Shown in pieces: positions 31,346 through 42,589 of a stretch of DNA of 46,965 bases. The stretch is taken from contig BFEA01000094.1 in NCBI GenBank assembly GCA_003427395.1, positions 2,735,971-2,782,935 of the forward strand, given 5' to 3'. Each line of letters opens with the position of its first letter. Positions within the stretch are counted from its first letter, which is position 1. A program made the translations under genes and the position numbers. Under the pieces are notes generated by a model that saw nothing but the letters and a program-made list of their open reading frames with translations, was not told where the DNA came from and ran no database searches. The stretch is from Chara braunii (Eukaryota; Streptophyta; Charophyceae; Charales; Characeae).

Positions 31346-32650
31346 CAATCACCGTAGCATAGGCATACGCGCGGTAGAACGCCTTAAGACTGAACCGTAT
31401 GTCGAGCCCCGAGATGCTGACAGTCTTCCACGCTTAGCTAACTATGACAATGACTCAACGTTTACTTTACTCATCATGTGAGAATGCCAGGGTCGATCCC
31501 TTTGTAGTCTTCTATTCTCTCAAACAAAAACCTAGACAAATGATTTTTCGATCATGACCAACTACGATCGCATTCACAAGTATATATATATATATATCGT
31601 CAAATATATATATTGTATGTATGTAAATCAGGGGAGCTGACTGAGCAGTGGACCTCACTTTCATGATTGTTGTGTCCCTTTGCCCGAATATCTCAGACGA
31701 TCCCAAATTTAAGAAGACAACACAGATGTCCAACACCTGTGCAAATGCAAGAAAAACACATACACGCATACAGATGCAGACACAGAATGCGCTACAAGCG
31801 TCAACCTTTAATCCATTCATAGCATGCCACTCACGCCCCAAACCCTTGAAAACAACATTCCTTCCTAACCCTGACTCCTTTTACCCCAGCCCCACACATT
31901 TTCGAAGACTCCTGAGTGTGATTTGGACAATTTAGGCATAGATACAGGGGGAAGATTTATCTGTTCCTTTCTTAGGTCTTGTCTTAGGTGTGGGTGTCAA
32001 GCCATGGTGGAAGTTGAGTCGGAGTTCTACCGACCTGTTATCTAGGGATAACAAAATTGTTGTTCTTACGGATTCCCCCGTAAGTCCTCCGAAGTGTCGA
32101 AACCTGTAGACACAACACAGTCCAAGAGAAACTTAACATCTCTCTTCCTAACTGAGATCTAGAAAGTTTCCTTCTAGACTCTGTGTTTTATGTCTGATTC
32201 ATATCCTTAACTAATCGTTTGGGCTGTTGCCCTTCCGCTTCAGGTAGTGAATAATACTTCACCCCCCTTTTTACTGTCGCAATAATTCTCCATATCCCTT
32301 TCACTATCGCATTCCTATTCCTTTTCTGGATTATCCTGTCTGAGTTTCCTTCCTTCTCCCAACACACATGAACACATCATCAATCCAATCTGTGGAAAAA
32401 CTATCATGAAAGTGATCAGACAAATGGATAGTCTCTCCCTGAGGTAAGATCTCACTTATCCCCTCTCAGTAGAATCAGAAATAGTTAGTTAGGACTGAAC
32501 AATGCAGATTGTGGAGAAAGTTAGAGGTGGTATGGCAGACCATTCAGGATATATGATACATCCGCTTGTTACTGGAGCTTTGTTGGACAAAGGCAACTCA
32601 GTGTGCCTTGGCCCCTGTGTGCCAAGCACATTTTAGCGGTAGGCTTATCC
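31346..32650. other. No gene recognised; short (TA)n
   Basis: Contains (TA)n at 31580-31597 and 31604-31614. The frames on both strands over 31512-31935 are mutually overlapping and not convincing. Nothing else was recognised. Confidence 0.45.
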
Positions 32651-33395
32651 TATGGCTAGCCACTGATAAAGCAGGTGTCCCTGAAACCTCGCAACTTCTT
32701 ATATCGGATTAGTCACTGATAAAACAGGATTCCCCTGCTACTCTTATCACTGACTAGCCCTCAATAAGGCGAGTACCCAAGGATCCTTACTACTCTTATC
32801 ACTGACTAAGCCCTAGGATGTTCGTTGATCAGGCAGGTGTCCTTGAAACCTCACAACTTCTTATATCGGACTAGTCACTGATAAGACAGGATTCCCTTGC
32901 TACTCTTATCACTGGCTAACCCTCAATAAGGTGGGTGTCCAAGGGTCCTCGCTTACTCTTACCACTGAAAAAAATGTTAGGTTTAATCAATGATAAGGCA
33001 GGTGTCCTTGAAACCTCACAAATCTTATATCAGACTAGTCACTGATAAGACAAGATTCCCCTGCTACTCTTATCAGTGGCTTGCCCTCAATAAGGTGGGT
33101 GTCCAAGGATCCTTACTACTCTTATCACTGAAAAGAATGTTAAGTTGGNNNNNNNNNNNNNNNNNNNNNNNNNNNNNNNNNNNNNNNNNNNNNNNNNNNN
33201 NNNNNNNNNNNNNNNNNNNNNNNNNNNNNNNNNNNNNNNNNNNNNNNNNNNNNNNNNNNNNNNGGTGTCCTTGAAACCTCACAACTCTTATATTAGGCTA
33301 GTCACTGATAAGACAGGATTCCCCTGCTACTCTTATCAGTGGCTTGCCCTCAATAAGGCGGGTGTCCAAGGGTCCCTACACTTACCACTGACCAA
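32650..33395 (+). repeat. 163-bp satellite with three-part internal structure
   Basis: CAGGTGTCC occurs at 32672, 32834 and 32999, and the matching GGTGTCC at 33264, giving periods of 162 and 165 bp. Each unit is itself made of three related sub-blocks of about 50-60 bp, each starting near TAAGG or TAAGA and ending near CTTATCACTGA. Within units, GTCACTGATAAG and CTTATCAGTGGC-type arms can pair as a 12-13 bp stem. Confidence 0.9.
33149..33263. other. Assembly gap (Ns) inside the satellite
   Basis: A block of 115 Ns. If the 165-bp period holds, the phase across the gap (32999 to about 33262, 263 bases) does not fit a whole number of units. The gap size is therefore probably nominal and copies are likely missing. 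Confidence 0.95.
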
Positions 33396-34154
33396 GTGTA
33401 AGGCTAATTTGGAGTTAAGGCATGTTTCCCTACTATTCTTACCTCCACACAAGTCTTACCTATGACTCAAGTCATCGCCTTTGATGGCATTCGAGCCCTG
33501 AATCGTTGTTAGTTTTGAGACGTATTGCTGGATCAGATGAATAATGAACAATGATCGGTGGGATTCATGACAGTTAATTATGGCAACTCAAACCAAGGTT
33601 TTCATCATCTGTTTGGATGGGATATAGAGAGAATGATCGCGAGAGGTCTGATAGTCTGAATCCATACCTCCGATTAATGCCCATAGCCAGACTGTTGTAT
33701 CCAGAAGCAATCAGTTTCACACTCAGCCACCCTTTTTTTCTACCCGCAATCCACGATTTTAAGAGTTTTGATTATAGTCCCTAACCCTTATGATTATTGT
33801 CCTGACGATAACCTGTATGAGACAGCATCTGGGTCGAAGCAACGTACCTTGTCATTCCCTGCCTCCAGAGTTCCGCCTGAACTCCGGCAGAGCTCCCGCA
33901 ATCGCCTTGTTACATGGATCAATTGAGGAAATGGGAGTCCTTTGTGCATGAACACTGATCTCAGTAAGCCATCGAAAAATACTACGCCTACTCATGTTGC
34001 TTGAAGATGGTTGTGTGCTTATGTGGGGTGTAGGCATGGGAAAACCAAGGAGGATGACGGATGTAAGAGTCATCATACTTGTTGGCGTCCCTCCTTCGCT
34101 CCGTTGCCTCGCACCCCTGTCCGATTCTGATTCATATCCTAGCATGTGATCTCA
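33396..34154. other. No gene recognised
   Basis: A 97-codon minus-strand frame (34145-33852) has no recognisable domain and Ser/Arg-rich composition. I do not call it a gene. Confidence 0.4.
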
Positions 34155-34175
34155 AATGATATAAATAATAATAAC

Positions 34176-34218
<43 letters not shown>

Positions 34219-34232
34219 TAATAATAATAAAC

Positions 34233-34265
<33 letters not shown>

Positions 34266-34275
34266 GTAATAAATA
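34155..34275. repeat. (AAT)n microsatellite
   Basis: About 120 bases of AAT units with a few interruptions. Frames through it are poly-Ile, poly-Leu and poly-Tyr artefacts. Confidence 0.97.
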
Positions 34276-34794
34276 ACAAGGAACATGAGAGCGAAATGAT
34301 ATCCAAACCTGGGCTGTGAGATCGCATAGGTGTCTGAGTAGGTATATACCAGCAACAAACATCATGGTACTGAGCCTTCATCCAAACTGAGCAATATAAT
34401 AGAGTAATGAGCCAATGCTCAAGCCCTCAGGCCTATACCAACTCACTATTCATGGTCGCTCTTCTATGTCTGGCGCCCAATGCCCAATTTATACATCTTG
34501 TCTACCCTCCTATACTTGCACTCACGCAACAGGTCTACTGCGATAGTGAAGTCCCATCTATATGATGTCACTACTAGTGCAGACTGCAATTGTAAGCCAG
34601 TACGCTTTCACTTCCCTCTTTTCTTTATCTTCTCTCTCTCGGACTGTCTCACTCTTGGTGTGTACGTGTCTTTCTCTGCGTACTGCTGCGTCCGTCACGG
34701 GCTGTGTCTCTTTGCGTATGTCATAGTCTGTGTCCCATGTATGCGTGACCATGGCGAATCTGTGGTGCAATGCTATGCGGCCAGCGGCACCGGA

Positions 34795-34975
34795 CCAGTC
34801 AGCCCCAGTCCAGCCCAGCAAGTACCCTCTGGGACTGTGTATACCGTGGCCAGGGAATCAGGGCAGACCAATGAGTCACATAAGTAAATCAAGAGGTTGT
34901 GCCCAGCCATTCATTCATTCCGGCGGAGCCATGCGGAAGCGCTGTCTCAGCGCCCGACGCGCGGTGGTTTACAAC
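34795..34975 (+). repeat. Mosaic array module E, copy 1
   Basis: Homologous to 38990-39170: CAGTCC and GCAAGTACC, then GGGACTGTGT, ATAATCAAGAGG-like text and a CATTC-rich stretch follow in the same order. Here it is followed by module A (35085), an AAT tract and module B. Confidence 0.65.
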
Positions 34976-35084
34976 GTGCAGAGCGAGAGAGACGAAGTAC
35001 AGCCATCGTTGATACGGTAGGGACCGTCACAGCTTCCGTCATCCATGGTTAAGGGAAATGGTACGCGTGCATGTGAGCAGCGTA

Positions 35085-35232
35085 TTGTTGGCTGCTGAGT
35101 TGGCATCGCCAGTTGAAAGCGAACCCTTGTCCGGTTGCCATATCTCTGAGTGTCGTGGGGCGCATCTCGTCAGTTCGCTGTGAAGCCTGTTCGCAGGTCC
35201 AAGAAGCTAGGGAGAAAACAAGTCTGACTGTT
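35085..35232 (+). repeat. Mosaic array module A, copy 1
   Basis: Diverged copy with CCATATCTCTGAGT near its centre and AAGTCTGACTGTTAT at its end, passing straight into (AAT)n. Longer versions are at 36655, 38056 and 39268. Confidence 0.7.
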
Positions 35233-35269
35233 ATAATAATAATAATAATAGTAATAATAATAATAAATA
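35232..35269. repeat. (AAT)n microsatellite
   Basis: Lies exactly between module A copy 1 and module B copy 1. Confidence 0.95.
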
Positions 35270-35545
35270 ATGATGCAGGACCCGAGCAAGAGTGAGTGTC
35301 AGAAACCAAACAGCATCACACCCATGAGACCAGACAGCCGTGACCTTGGGCCTGTAGTAGCGTTGCATCACGAGTTTCACCTAACAAGAACACACCAAGA
35401 GTTCATAATTGACAATGCTGAACTAGTTCCACCATCATCAACGAAGGACCAGAGTTGATAACCTACTTGGCGTCCGGTGCCCAGACTAAGTATGGTAGAT
35501 CGTACCTAGCTGACGCCAACAGCTTCTCTATCATGAGCGGATCTC
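35269..35545 (+). repeat. Mosaic array module B, copy 1
   Basis: Carries CAGAAACCAAACAGCATCA, CATCACGAGTTTCAC, TTGACAATGCTGAA, a CATCATCAACGAAG string and a GGCG...GCCCAGACTA phrase. These occur in the same order at 36255, 39566 and 39836. Confidence 0.8.
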
Positions 35546-36202
35546 AACCAATGTAGTTTGTGTTAGGTGTCGGGTACGTTTCTCATGCTACATTCTCATT
35601 CCCCCCTTGTTATCCTTCATATTTCCCTTCACTTACAGCCTCGCGCCTCACTACACAGATGCCACTCACACCCAAAGAACACCCTGCGTTACACCCAGCT
35701 CTCAGCGGAGCAGTTCGGCTATGGCTGCCCGCTACTTCTTGCTCGCCCGTGAGAGCGTGAGTGCCAGCCAGCCAGCAAATAGCACATCAGCGCTCGCGCA
35801 GCATGCAGCCATCACCCAAATGTCGAATGAGGAGGCAGGCCCTTCCCTATATCGAAGTGGCCTGCCTGCGCCCAGTCCAGGAAGCTTCCGGTAGGCCCCG
35901 GTAGGCACAGGCCCAGACCTCACACGCAGGCCCAGGGCCTGATGGTTGCATGTGCCTAACTGCCCTTGGCCTGCTCTCGGCCTTTTTCACGCGTCTGGCC
36001 CAGGTCACCATTCAGCTACATTTGCAATTATGGCCTGGGCCTGGGCGCCTTCAACCAACTGGCGCAGCGCAACTGTCTTAATTTCACCAGTCGCGGGGTA
36101 CCCTGAAATTGAGGCCCTGAGGGCCTGTCGCGCCTGCCTTCACTTAGGGCGGCCGCCATACTGCAAAAAGGGCCCCGGAGGGGCTGAGCTGGCGTATCCT
36201 TG

Positions 36203-36203
36203 C

Positions 36204-36235
<32 letters not shown>

Positions 36236-36254
36236 TAATAATATAATAATAATA
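36203..36254. repeat. (AAT)n microsatellite
   Basis: Directly precedes module B copy 2. Confidence 0.95.
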
Positions 36255-36545
36255 TGTCAGATAGATGAAAACAGCGAATTTCAGAAAAACAGCATTATTT
36301 ACACAAAGTCTGATAGTAGTGACCTCAAGCCAACAGAAAACTTCATCACAAGTTTCATCAAATAAGGGCACAGCAAAACTCGTAGTTGACAATGCTGAGA
36401 TAGTCTTGTCATCATTATTAACGAAGAACCAACGTTGGTAGCCTGCCCGGTGCTCGTGCCCTGAGTCCATGCGGCAGATCCTATCGAGCCTAGACTACAG
36501 CCGAGTGATGACTACAACAACTTTCTCAAGTACGAGCATGCAGCG
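36255..36545 (+). repeat. Mosaic array module B, copy 2
   Basis: Contains TTGACAATGCTGAGATAGTC, ATTAACGAAGAACCAA and CATGCGGCAGATCCTATC, aligned with the other B modules. It is not preceded by module A, so the array order is not fixed. Confidence 0.8.
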
Positions 36546-36654
36546 GCCAATGTTGCTTGTTTCCTGCCCCTGTTTTCGTCTGTGTCCCCCGTATTACTGT
36601 ATCCCTGATCGTTTTCCCGTTGCGTCCCAGTATCTAATGACCGTGAGTCTATGC

Positions 36655-36861
36655 GTGTGTTCTCAGAGTGTGTTCGTGGGGTACCCAGGGTGATCCAGTG
36701 TGTGATCAGCGAGTTGTTTGGACGCTCAGTCGCCATAGTCAGCGGAAGTGAACTGTCATCTGGAAGCCATATCTCTGAGTACCGTGTGGGCGCATGTCGC
36801 CGGTTCGTTGTGCTGATGTGTATATGTATGAAAAGGTGAATAAAATTGAGTCAAAGTGTTC

Positions 36862-36865
<4 letters not shown>
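36655..36865 (+). repeat. Mosaic array module A, copy 2
   Basis: Shares GTCGCCATAGTCA, GGAAGTGAACT, CATATCTCTGAGTACC and TATGAAAAG with copy 3, and ends directly in (AAT)n. Confidence 0.85.

Positions 36866-36949
<84 letters not shown>
36862..36949. repeat. (AAT)n microsatellite
   Basis: Follows module A copy 2. The sequence after it (to about 37190) is not module B and has no second copy that I could see. Confidence 0.97.
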
Positions 36950-38055
36950 CACAGAACAAGAATATGGATGAAGCACAGAACTCCAGATTGCAATTCACAC
37001 TGAAGTACAGGTAGTCAATGCCAGAGCAAATAGTACAATGGAACCGAGTAACCATCCAATTGAAAACAATACAGAAGGATCCTGAGTCAATGTCCACGCC
37101 CAACAGGGCAACACCAACAGTATAACCCAATGTAGCTTTCTGTCTGAATGGCGCCAGGTGCCCTATCTACCCTACAGATTAATTCTACAACTATGGCAAT
37201 GAAAGCAATCAGACAACTTGACTATGAATGAGTGATGATGTCAACGCCAATGCCAAGTCTCTCTCTCCACCAGGTATGTCCTATTCTTCCCCTCACATCC
37301 CCTTCATAACCCACAGCCCCCCTCACTCCTCACTACACCCTCTTGCAGCCCAGGCTATGGCCGCCAGTGCCCATGTGCAGGCAGCGCCCTACCGCCCAGC
37401 GCTGACCTGCCAACCTCATGCTCAACACAGCCTTTCACAGTGTAGCACACATGCATTTGCGAGGCGTGCCGGCAATCCTTGCATTGGCGCAGGATCCCTG
37501 CCCATTCGCACATTCTACCTACATGCCAATGTTGTGTGTGTGCGGCCTACCTCGAGTCTACGTTGCTGTTCCAGACCCACCTCCCAGGCTCAACCCCGAT
37601 GTGGCTAAGACTGTATAGTTGCGCCCGTGCCAATTTACACATGGCAGATCCTATCTAGCCTCATGCTACAGATGCCGAAGGTGACCAGGCAGATGTTCAG
37701 AAGGTGGAAAGGCACAACGAACCGCCCTATCATAGGCTGCTTAATAGAGGAGCCTGAGAGCAGACTTAACACTTGTGTGTGTGAAAGTAGGGGAAAACGC
37801 CACCGAACTACCCGGATTCAAACTTAGTTTACGATTTCAGACCCAGTTTCAGATTCAGAGTTTGCTGGCTGCGTTTTTTTCTGAATATGTTCTGAGATCA
37901 AGTTATCTTGCATGTACGCCTTGGCCCATTTATTGAGTTCTGATTTCCATGGGCGCAGGTTCATGCCTGTCGCATCGCATCTGCATCTGTGGGTTACTGT
38001 GTGACCATGTCCGTCGTAGTCCGTATGTTCAGTCCGTTTGTCTGTTCCCTCCCTT

Positions 38056-38264
38056 TGTGTGTGCGTGTAGTAAGTAGCATTGCGGGACACTCAGGGTGGT
38101 CCGGTGTGTGTGAATAGTGGGTTGTTGGGCGCAGAGTCGCCATAGTCAATGGAAGTGAACTCTTATCTAGAAGCCCTATCTCTGAGTATTGAGTGGGAGC
38201 ACGTCGCCAGTTCGCGGCGCTACTGTTTACACGTATGAAAAGTGTGTATGAGACGAGTCTGATC

Positions 38265-38266
<2 letters not shown>
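38056..38266 (+). repeat. Mosaic array module A, copy 3
   Basis: Shares the A-module phrases GAGTCGCCATAGTCA, GGAAGTGAACTC, TATCTCTGAGTATT, ACGTATGAAAAG and GACGAGTCTGATCA, and again passes into (AAT)n. Confidence 0.85.
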
Positions 38267-38320
<54 letters not shown>

Positions 38321-38348
38321 GAATAATAGTAGTCATAATCATAATAAC
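38264..38348. repeat. (AAT)n microsatellite
   Basis: Lies between module A copy 3 and module D copy 1. Frames read poly-Asn or poly-Ile. Confidence 0.97.
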
Positions 38349-38545
38349 AGTATGAAGAAGAATGCAGGGAAAATAAGCAACAGTGAAATGACAACTCCAT
38401 ATTACACCATCACTTTGAAAGCTAGATAGTCGCGCCATGCCTAGAGAGCAGCATTGCACCAATCAATACACCAATGGAGGTTCGTAGTTCTGAGAGCCAT
38501 TGTCAAGGGGAGCATGCTTTTTCTACACTACCACAAGCGTTCTGC
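38349..38545 (+). repeat. Mosaic array module D, copy 1
   Basis: Homologous to 40243-40420: GCAACAGTGAAATGA, AATACACCAATGGAGGTT, and a GAGCATGC-type end. Confidence 0.75.
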
Positions 38546-38989
38546 CTCTGTCACCTTCCTCCTTGGCGTCCAGCGCCCACCCTACTCTTACACAGCTTAC
38601 CACGTCCTACGAACTGACATGCAACAGCTGACATTGGCGGCAACCCGAAATACTTAAGATATAGCTCATGCAAATCATCGCCAATACAAGGTGAGTACCC
38701 TCTTACTCTCTGTCTTTCTGTTTTCGTCTTGTCTGTCTGTTAACGATTACATGCACCTGTCTATTACTGTCTGCATGAGTCTGTTTACGTTATGCGTGGA
38801 TTAAGTCTGTAGTTAGGCTTTCTGAAAAAAGGCACAATCATATTCGCTACAGTCTGGAACGGTCAAGACAACAACCGCTGCCTTGCCAATGGCGTCAAGG
38901 TTACTGTTGCTTTCGGAGGATCCGGGGCGGTCCTTCAACCATTGCTTTCAGCAGCGAGCCAAAGGTATAGTCCACCCTTGCTGAGTCAG

Positions 38990-39170
38990 CTGCATCCAAT
39001 CCTAGTCTTACTCAGTCCCAGTCCGCAAGTACCGCGAGGGACTGTGTGCACCATGGGCCGTCGGAAAAGGGCTGATCAACGAACTTTGGAAGCATAATCA
39101 AGAGGCAGCTCCCTGCCATGCATTCCTTCTTGCGTGAGCCCCGCGGAATTGCTGCCACCGCGACTCGTGC
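38990..39170 (+). repeat. Mosaic array module E, copy 2
   Basis: Second copy of module E, followed at 39268 by module A, then (AAT)n and module B. This is the same order as 34795-35545, so about 0.8 kb was duplicated as a block. Confidence 0.65.
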
Positions 39171-39267
39171 AAGTGGTCTGTAGCAATACCCAGAGACGAA
39201 GTGGGCAAGAATGACGAAGAGTTTGCGCAGTGAACAGGCAGCCACTGCCGCTACAGCTGTAGCTAGG

Positions 39268-39488
39268 TGCGAGGCGTGTGTGTCTCGAGCGAGCGTTCAG
39301 AGTGATGCATGTGGGGTATCCATGGTGATCTTGTGTATGCGAACAGAGGTTTGTTCGGGTGTCGAGTTGCCGTAGTCACTGAAAGTGAACCCGTACCTGG
39401 GTTTCCATATCTCTGAGCTCCGAACGGGCACACGTTACCAGTTTACTGTATTAATGTGAAAATGTAAGCGGAAGCGAGTCTGATTGTA
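39268..39488 (+). repeat. Mosaic array module A, copy 4
   Basis: Most diverged of the long A copies; keeps CCATATCTCTGAG, AGTGAACCC and GCGAGTCTGATTGT before (AAT)n. Confidence 0.75.
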
Positions 39489-39565
39489 ATAATAATAGTA
39501 ATACTAATACTACTACTAATAATAGTAATAATAATAATAATAATAATAGTAATAATAATAACATT
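39487..39565. repeat. (AAT)n microsatellite
   Basis: Interrupted AAT/ACT/AGT units between module A copy 4 and module B copy 3. Confidence 0.95.
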
Positions 39566-40095
39566 ACAAGGAGATGAATAACAGTTTTGAAAACAACATC
39601 ATACATATGAGATCAGATATGTCTTGACCTCGAACCAAAGCAATAGTTGCATCACGAGATTCACAAAGCTAAGAACCGATGATGTTGAGATAGCTCATCA
39701 TCATTAATGAAGAACCAAAGTTGATATTCTATCGGGCGCTTGGCGCTAGTCCACCGATGGCAGACCCTATCTAGGCTATACTCCAATGCCGCTGATGACA
39801 ACAGCTCTCCCGATGAGCAACAGCGGGCTTCAGAAATCAAACAGCATCATACACATGTGACCAGGTAGTCGTGCCCTCAAACCCACAGCAGAATTTCATC
39901 ACGAGTTTTTACCAAATAAGAGCACAGCAACAATCTCAGACTTTGACAATGCTGAAGTAGCCCCGTCATTATCAACGAGGAACCAATATTGATATCCTAT
40001 CAGGCGCTCAACGCCCAGACTACATGCGGCAGGTCCTATCTAGCCTATACTACAAGGCTAAAGATGAAGTCAACAGCCCCCCCGTAGTACGAGCA
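39566..40095 (+). repeat. Mosaic array module B, copies 3 and 4 in tandem
   Basis: Two B modules lie head to tail (39566-39830 and 39836-40095). Both carry the TCATACA string with a GA/GTGACCAG block, CATCACGAG, GACAATG or GATGTTGA, GAACCAA and CCTATCTAG. No AAT tract separates them, unlike the other B copies. Confidence 0.8.
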
Positions 40096-40192
40096 GGTAG
40101 CGACCAATGCCGCCCGTATCAGCACCAGGTAAGTATCTTGCTTCACTCATAATCCCGATCCTAACTTCAAGTCGATCTGCCCGCATATGTAG

Positions 40193-40240
<48 letters not shown>

Positions 40241-40241
40241 G
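40193..40241. repeat. (AAT)n microsatellite
   Basis: Sixteen nearly perfect units directly preceding module D copy 2. Confidence 0.97.
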
Positions 40242-40242
40242 C

Positions 40243-40420
40243 AACAGCGAGATGATAATTCCTGATCACCTCATCACATTGAAAACCAATCAGTCACACT
40301 GTGTCCAAGAGCAGCTTTGTGTCAGTAATACACCATTGGAGGTTTGTAGCACTGGAAACCAATTGTCCATGGAGAGCATACCCTCTCCATTCTCAGCACA
40401 AGAGCCCAGTTCTTGCTCAG
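40243..40420 (+). repeat. Mosaic array module D, copy 2
   Basis: Aligned with 38349-38545 over GCAACAGCGAGATGA, AATACACCATTGGAGGTT and GGAGAGCATACC. As with copy 1, it sits directly after an AAT tract. Confidence 0.75.
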
Positions 40421-40543
40421 TCCGTTCCTACACAGCTACTACAGATTAAAAAGACAATGCAACTCCCGTCATCAGCAGCAGCTCGAAGTACCGGTGGATG
40501 CTACCCCCATGCAGACTGTCGCCTATACAAGGTATGTGCTCAC

Positions 40544-40641
40544 ACATCATCACCATCATCATCATCCCTTCGTTATCATCATCATCATCATCATCATCAC
40601 CATCATCATCATCCCTTCGTCATCATCATCATCGTCTTCAT
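40544..40641. repeat. (ATC)n microsatellite with duplicated block
   Basis: CAT/ATC units containing CATCATCATCCCTTCGT twice. It is followed by a pyrimidine-rich stretch to 40735. Confidence 0.95.
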
Positions 40642-40751
40642 TCTCCTTCTCTCTCCTCCTTTCTTTCTCCATTTCTCCTTCTACCATCTCTTCTCCTTCT
40701 TCTCCTCCATCTTTCTTAATCTCTTTTCTCCTCCCTTTTGTCACGTGCCCA

Positions 40752-41325
40752 GAGGGGCGATGCACATATAGCCAGGGATCAGCAATGTGATGAAAATACT
40801 AAATGGATGATGCGAAGCGAATAGAATCTCGCCAAGCCCCGTTTTACATGCACAGACACGTGACTTACATAATAACGGGGGATCTGCAAAGCGATGAAAG
40901 GGGCAAAATGGACGATGTGGTGCAACTAGAATCTTGACAAGTCATGTGCATTCTCATACATACATAAAGGTGCTGAGTGTCTCGTAGGCGAAGCTGGAGC
41001 AACTGCGCTATAGGTAAGTACCTCGGCTTCCGCCCAATTTCTCTCTTACCCTCGCATCTCTCTCTCTTCCTTCGATCTCCCTGTCACTCTTTCTCTCCTT
41101 CTTCCCACCTTTTCTCCTATCTCCTTTCCATCTTTCTTCAATCTTTTCTCCTCTTCCTCTCTCTCTCTCTCCTTTCCCTTCTCCCTTCTATCCCCCTTTC
41201 CTTTCCATTCTCTGATGGCGATGTACATAATAACTGCGGATCTGCCATGTGATAAAGAACTGAATGGACAATGCTGCGCGAGTGGAATCTCAACTGGCAA
41301 CGTGTATTTCGATACGTACAATAGT
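40752..41325 (+). repeat. Three copies of a 100-bp unit
   Basis: Copies at about 40752-40855, 40868-40965 and 41213-41325. Each holds a GCGATGCACATA-type start or TACATAATAAC, GGGATCTGC, a GATGAAA or GATAAAG word, AATGGA(C/T)(G/A)ATG, GAATCT and a TACATA-rich end. The first two are adjacent; the third follows a CT-rich insertion. Confidence 0.8.
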
Positions 41326-41469
41326 GCATGGAGGATTTAGATACAAGACCAGACCTGACCGAGATCGATCTTTATAACGTAGCACAAGATAGCGAAGCAG
41401 ATTGCTAGAGTACTGACGACTAGGCCAATCGATGTTTCAACGCAGATCAAATCATACATCATTCTTATC

Positions 41470-41810
41470 ACAAGGTGTGGAGGGGCCTGGCGCTATTCAC
41501 AGAGAAAAATGCGCCAGGTCCAGATTATGCACAGACGACGAGGAGGGGATCAGACGGAGAGGAGGAGGGTTAGTTGAAGAGAAGAGGAAGATGGTAATGT
41601 CGTCAACACCAAATCTTTGTCTCAAGTCACCAATATTTCCTTTGTTACTATGTCTGTAATCCCAAGGTCGAATCCGAATCCGATGTCACCAAGCTCTCTC
41701 ACCTCTCCTTCTTGTAGTCTGCAGATGCAGCGAAGTCAGATGTTGAGAGGGGAAGGAGAAGGTGGAGGACTGAGAGGAAGAAGAAGAACTCTCTCTCTAC
41801 ATCTCTCTCC
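41470..41810 (+). repeat. 340-bp local duplication, copy 1
   Basis: Homologous along its length to 43018-43355: a GGCGC hairpin, CAGACGA and GAGGGGATCAGACG, AATGTCGTCAACACCAA, a CCAATGTC-type phrase, GAGAGGGGAAG and AGGAAGAAGAAGAACTCTCT. Perfect arms CCTGGCGC (41486-41493) and GCGCCAGG (41511-41518) form a hairpin. Confidence 0.88.
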
Positions 41811-42037
41811 TTGCCATTGCCAGCTAACCAAGCTCAATGCAGTCTGCAACACGATCAGACGCGACATGCAACAGAGTGCGACCTCATCATGAGGAACACG
41901 AACTACCTAAGCGTGCGTTTCAGCAAGCCGGACGGACAGCGGCCAACCTCAGGATGCCACCGACGGATGCATCACCCCTTTTCCTGCACGATTTTACCCT
42001 GCACATGTGGTAGGCAGGCAAGGCAAATCGAAGTAAC

Positions 42038-42038
42038 A

Positions 42039-42084
<46 letters not shown>

Positions 42085-42138
42085 TAATAATAATAATAAT
42101 AATAACATCACCAAGGAGAACAAACGAAAAGAATAACA

Positions 42139-42183
<45 letters not shown>
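42038..42183. repeat. (AAT)n microsatellite, two blocks
   Basis: Blocks at 42038-42108 and 42137-42183 around a 28-base unique insert. Confidence 0.97.
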
Positions 42184-42464
42184 GAATGTTACTTATTGTT
42201 TTAATCAGATATATGTTTAAAGTCGATGGGAAATCGACAGTCCAGGCGAGGACTCTTTGCTTCTTTCTCTTATTCACACACACCCATGCACATACTCACG
42301 TACACACCTTCGTACGTACATGCCCGTGCACACGTAAGCAATAGTAGCGTATGCTACTGTGTTCTAACGATAGATCCAATCGATTTCACTTGTCCTAACG
42401 ACGGAAGTGTCATGCACTCCGTAGTGCGATCAACACACACTCGTGCGTACTCAACAGCAGTGTA

Positions 42465-42589
42465 TATTTCCATGTTCTAGCGCTAGATTCCTTCGATTTT
42501 GCCCATCCCAGTGGCAGTAGTCGGGGCGTAGCGTGATCGTCATGCGTTCGCGCACACGTACGAGCTCATACACACACACACACACACAT
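42465..42589. repeat. Short dispersed phrase plus (AC)n
   Basis: GTGTATATTTCCATGT at about 42461 recurs at about 43429 and, inverted, at about 42648 (GTGGAAATATACATTGCC). A run of AC units lies at 42569-42589. Confidence 0.7.

Noticed and set aside
32650-33395. Regular repeats with dyads as a CRISPR array
   Set aside because: The intervening sequence is itself repeated, the period is 163 bp, and the genome is eukaryotic.
34469-34486. TGGCGCCCAATGCCCA as a retroviral-type primer-binding site
   Set aside because: Only about ten bases match the tRNA-Lys-type site, the phrase recurs within module B copies without LTRs, and no polypurine tract or pol gene is present.
34132-42283. Frames reading poly-Leu, poly-Ile, poly-Asn or poly-Tyr
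   Set aside because: They are translations of the (AAT)n microsatellites.
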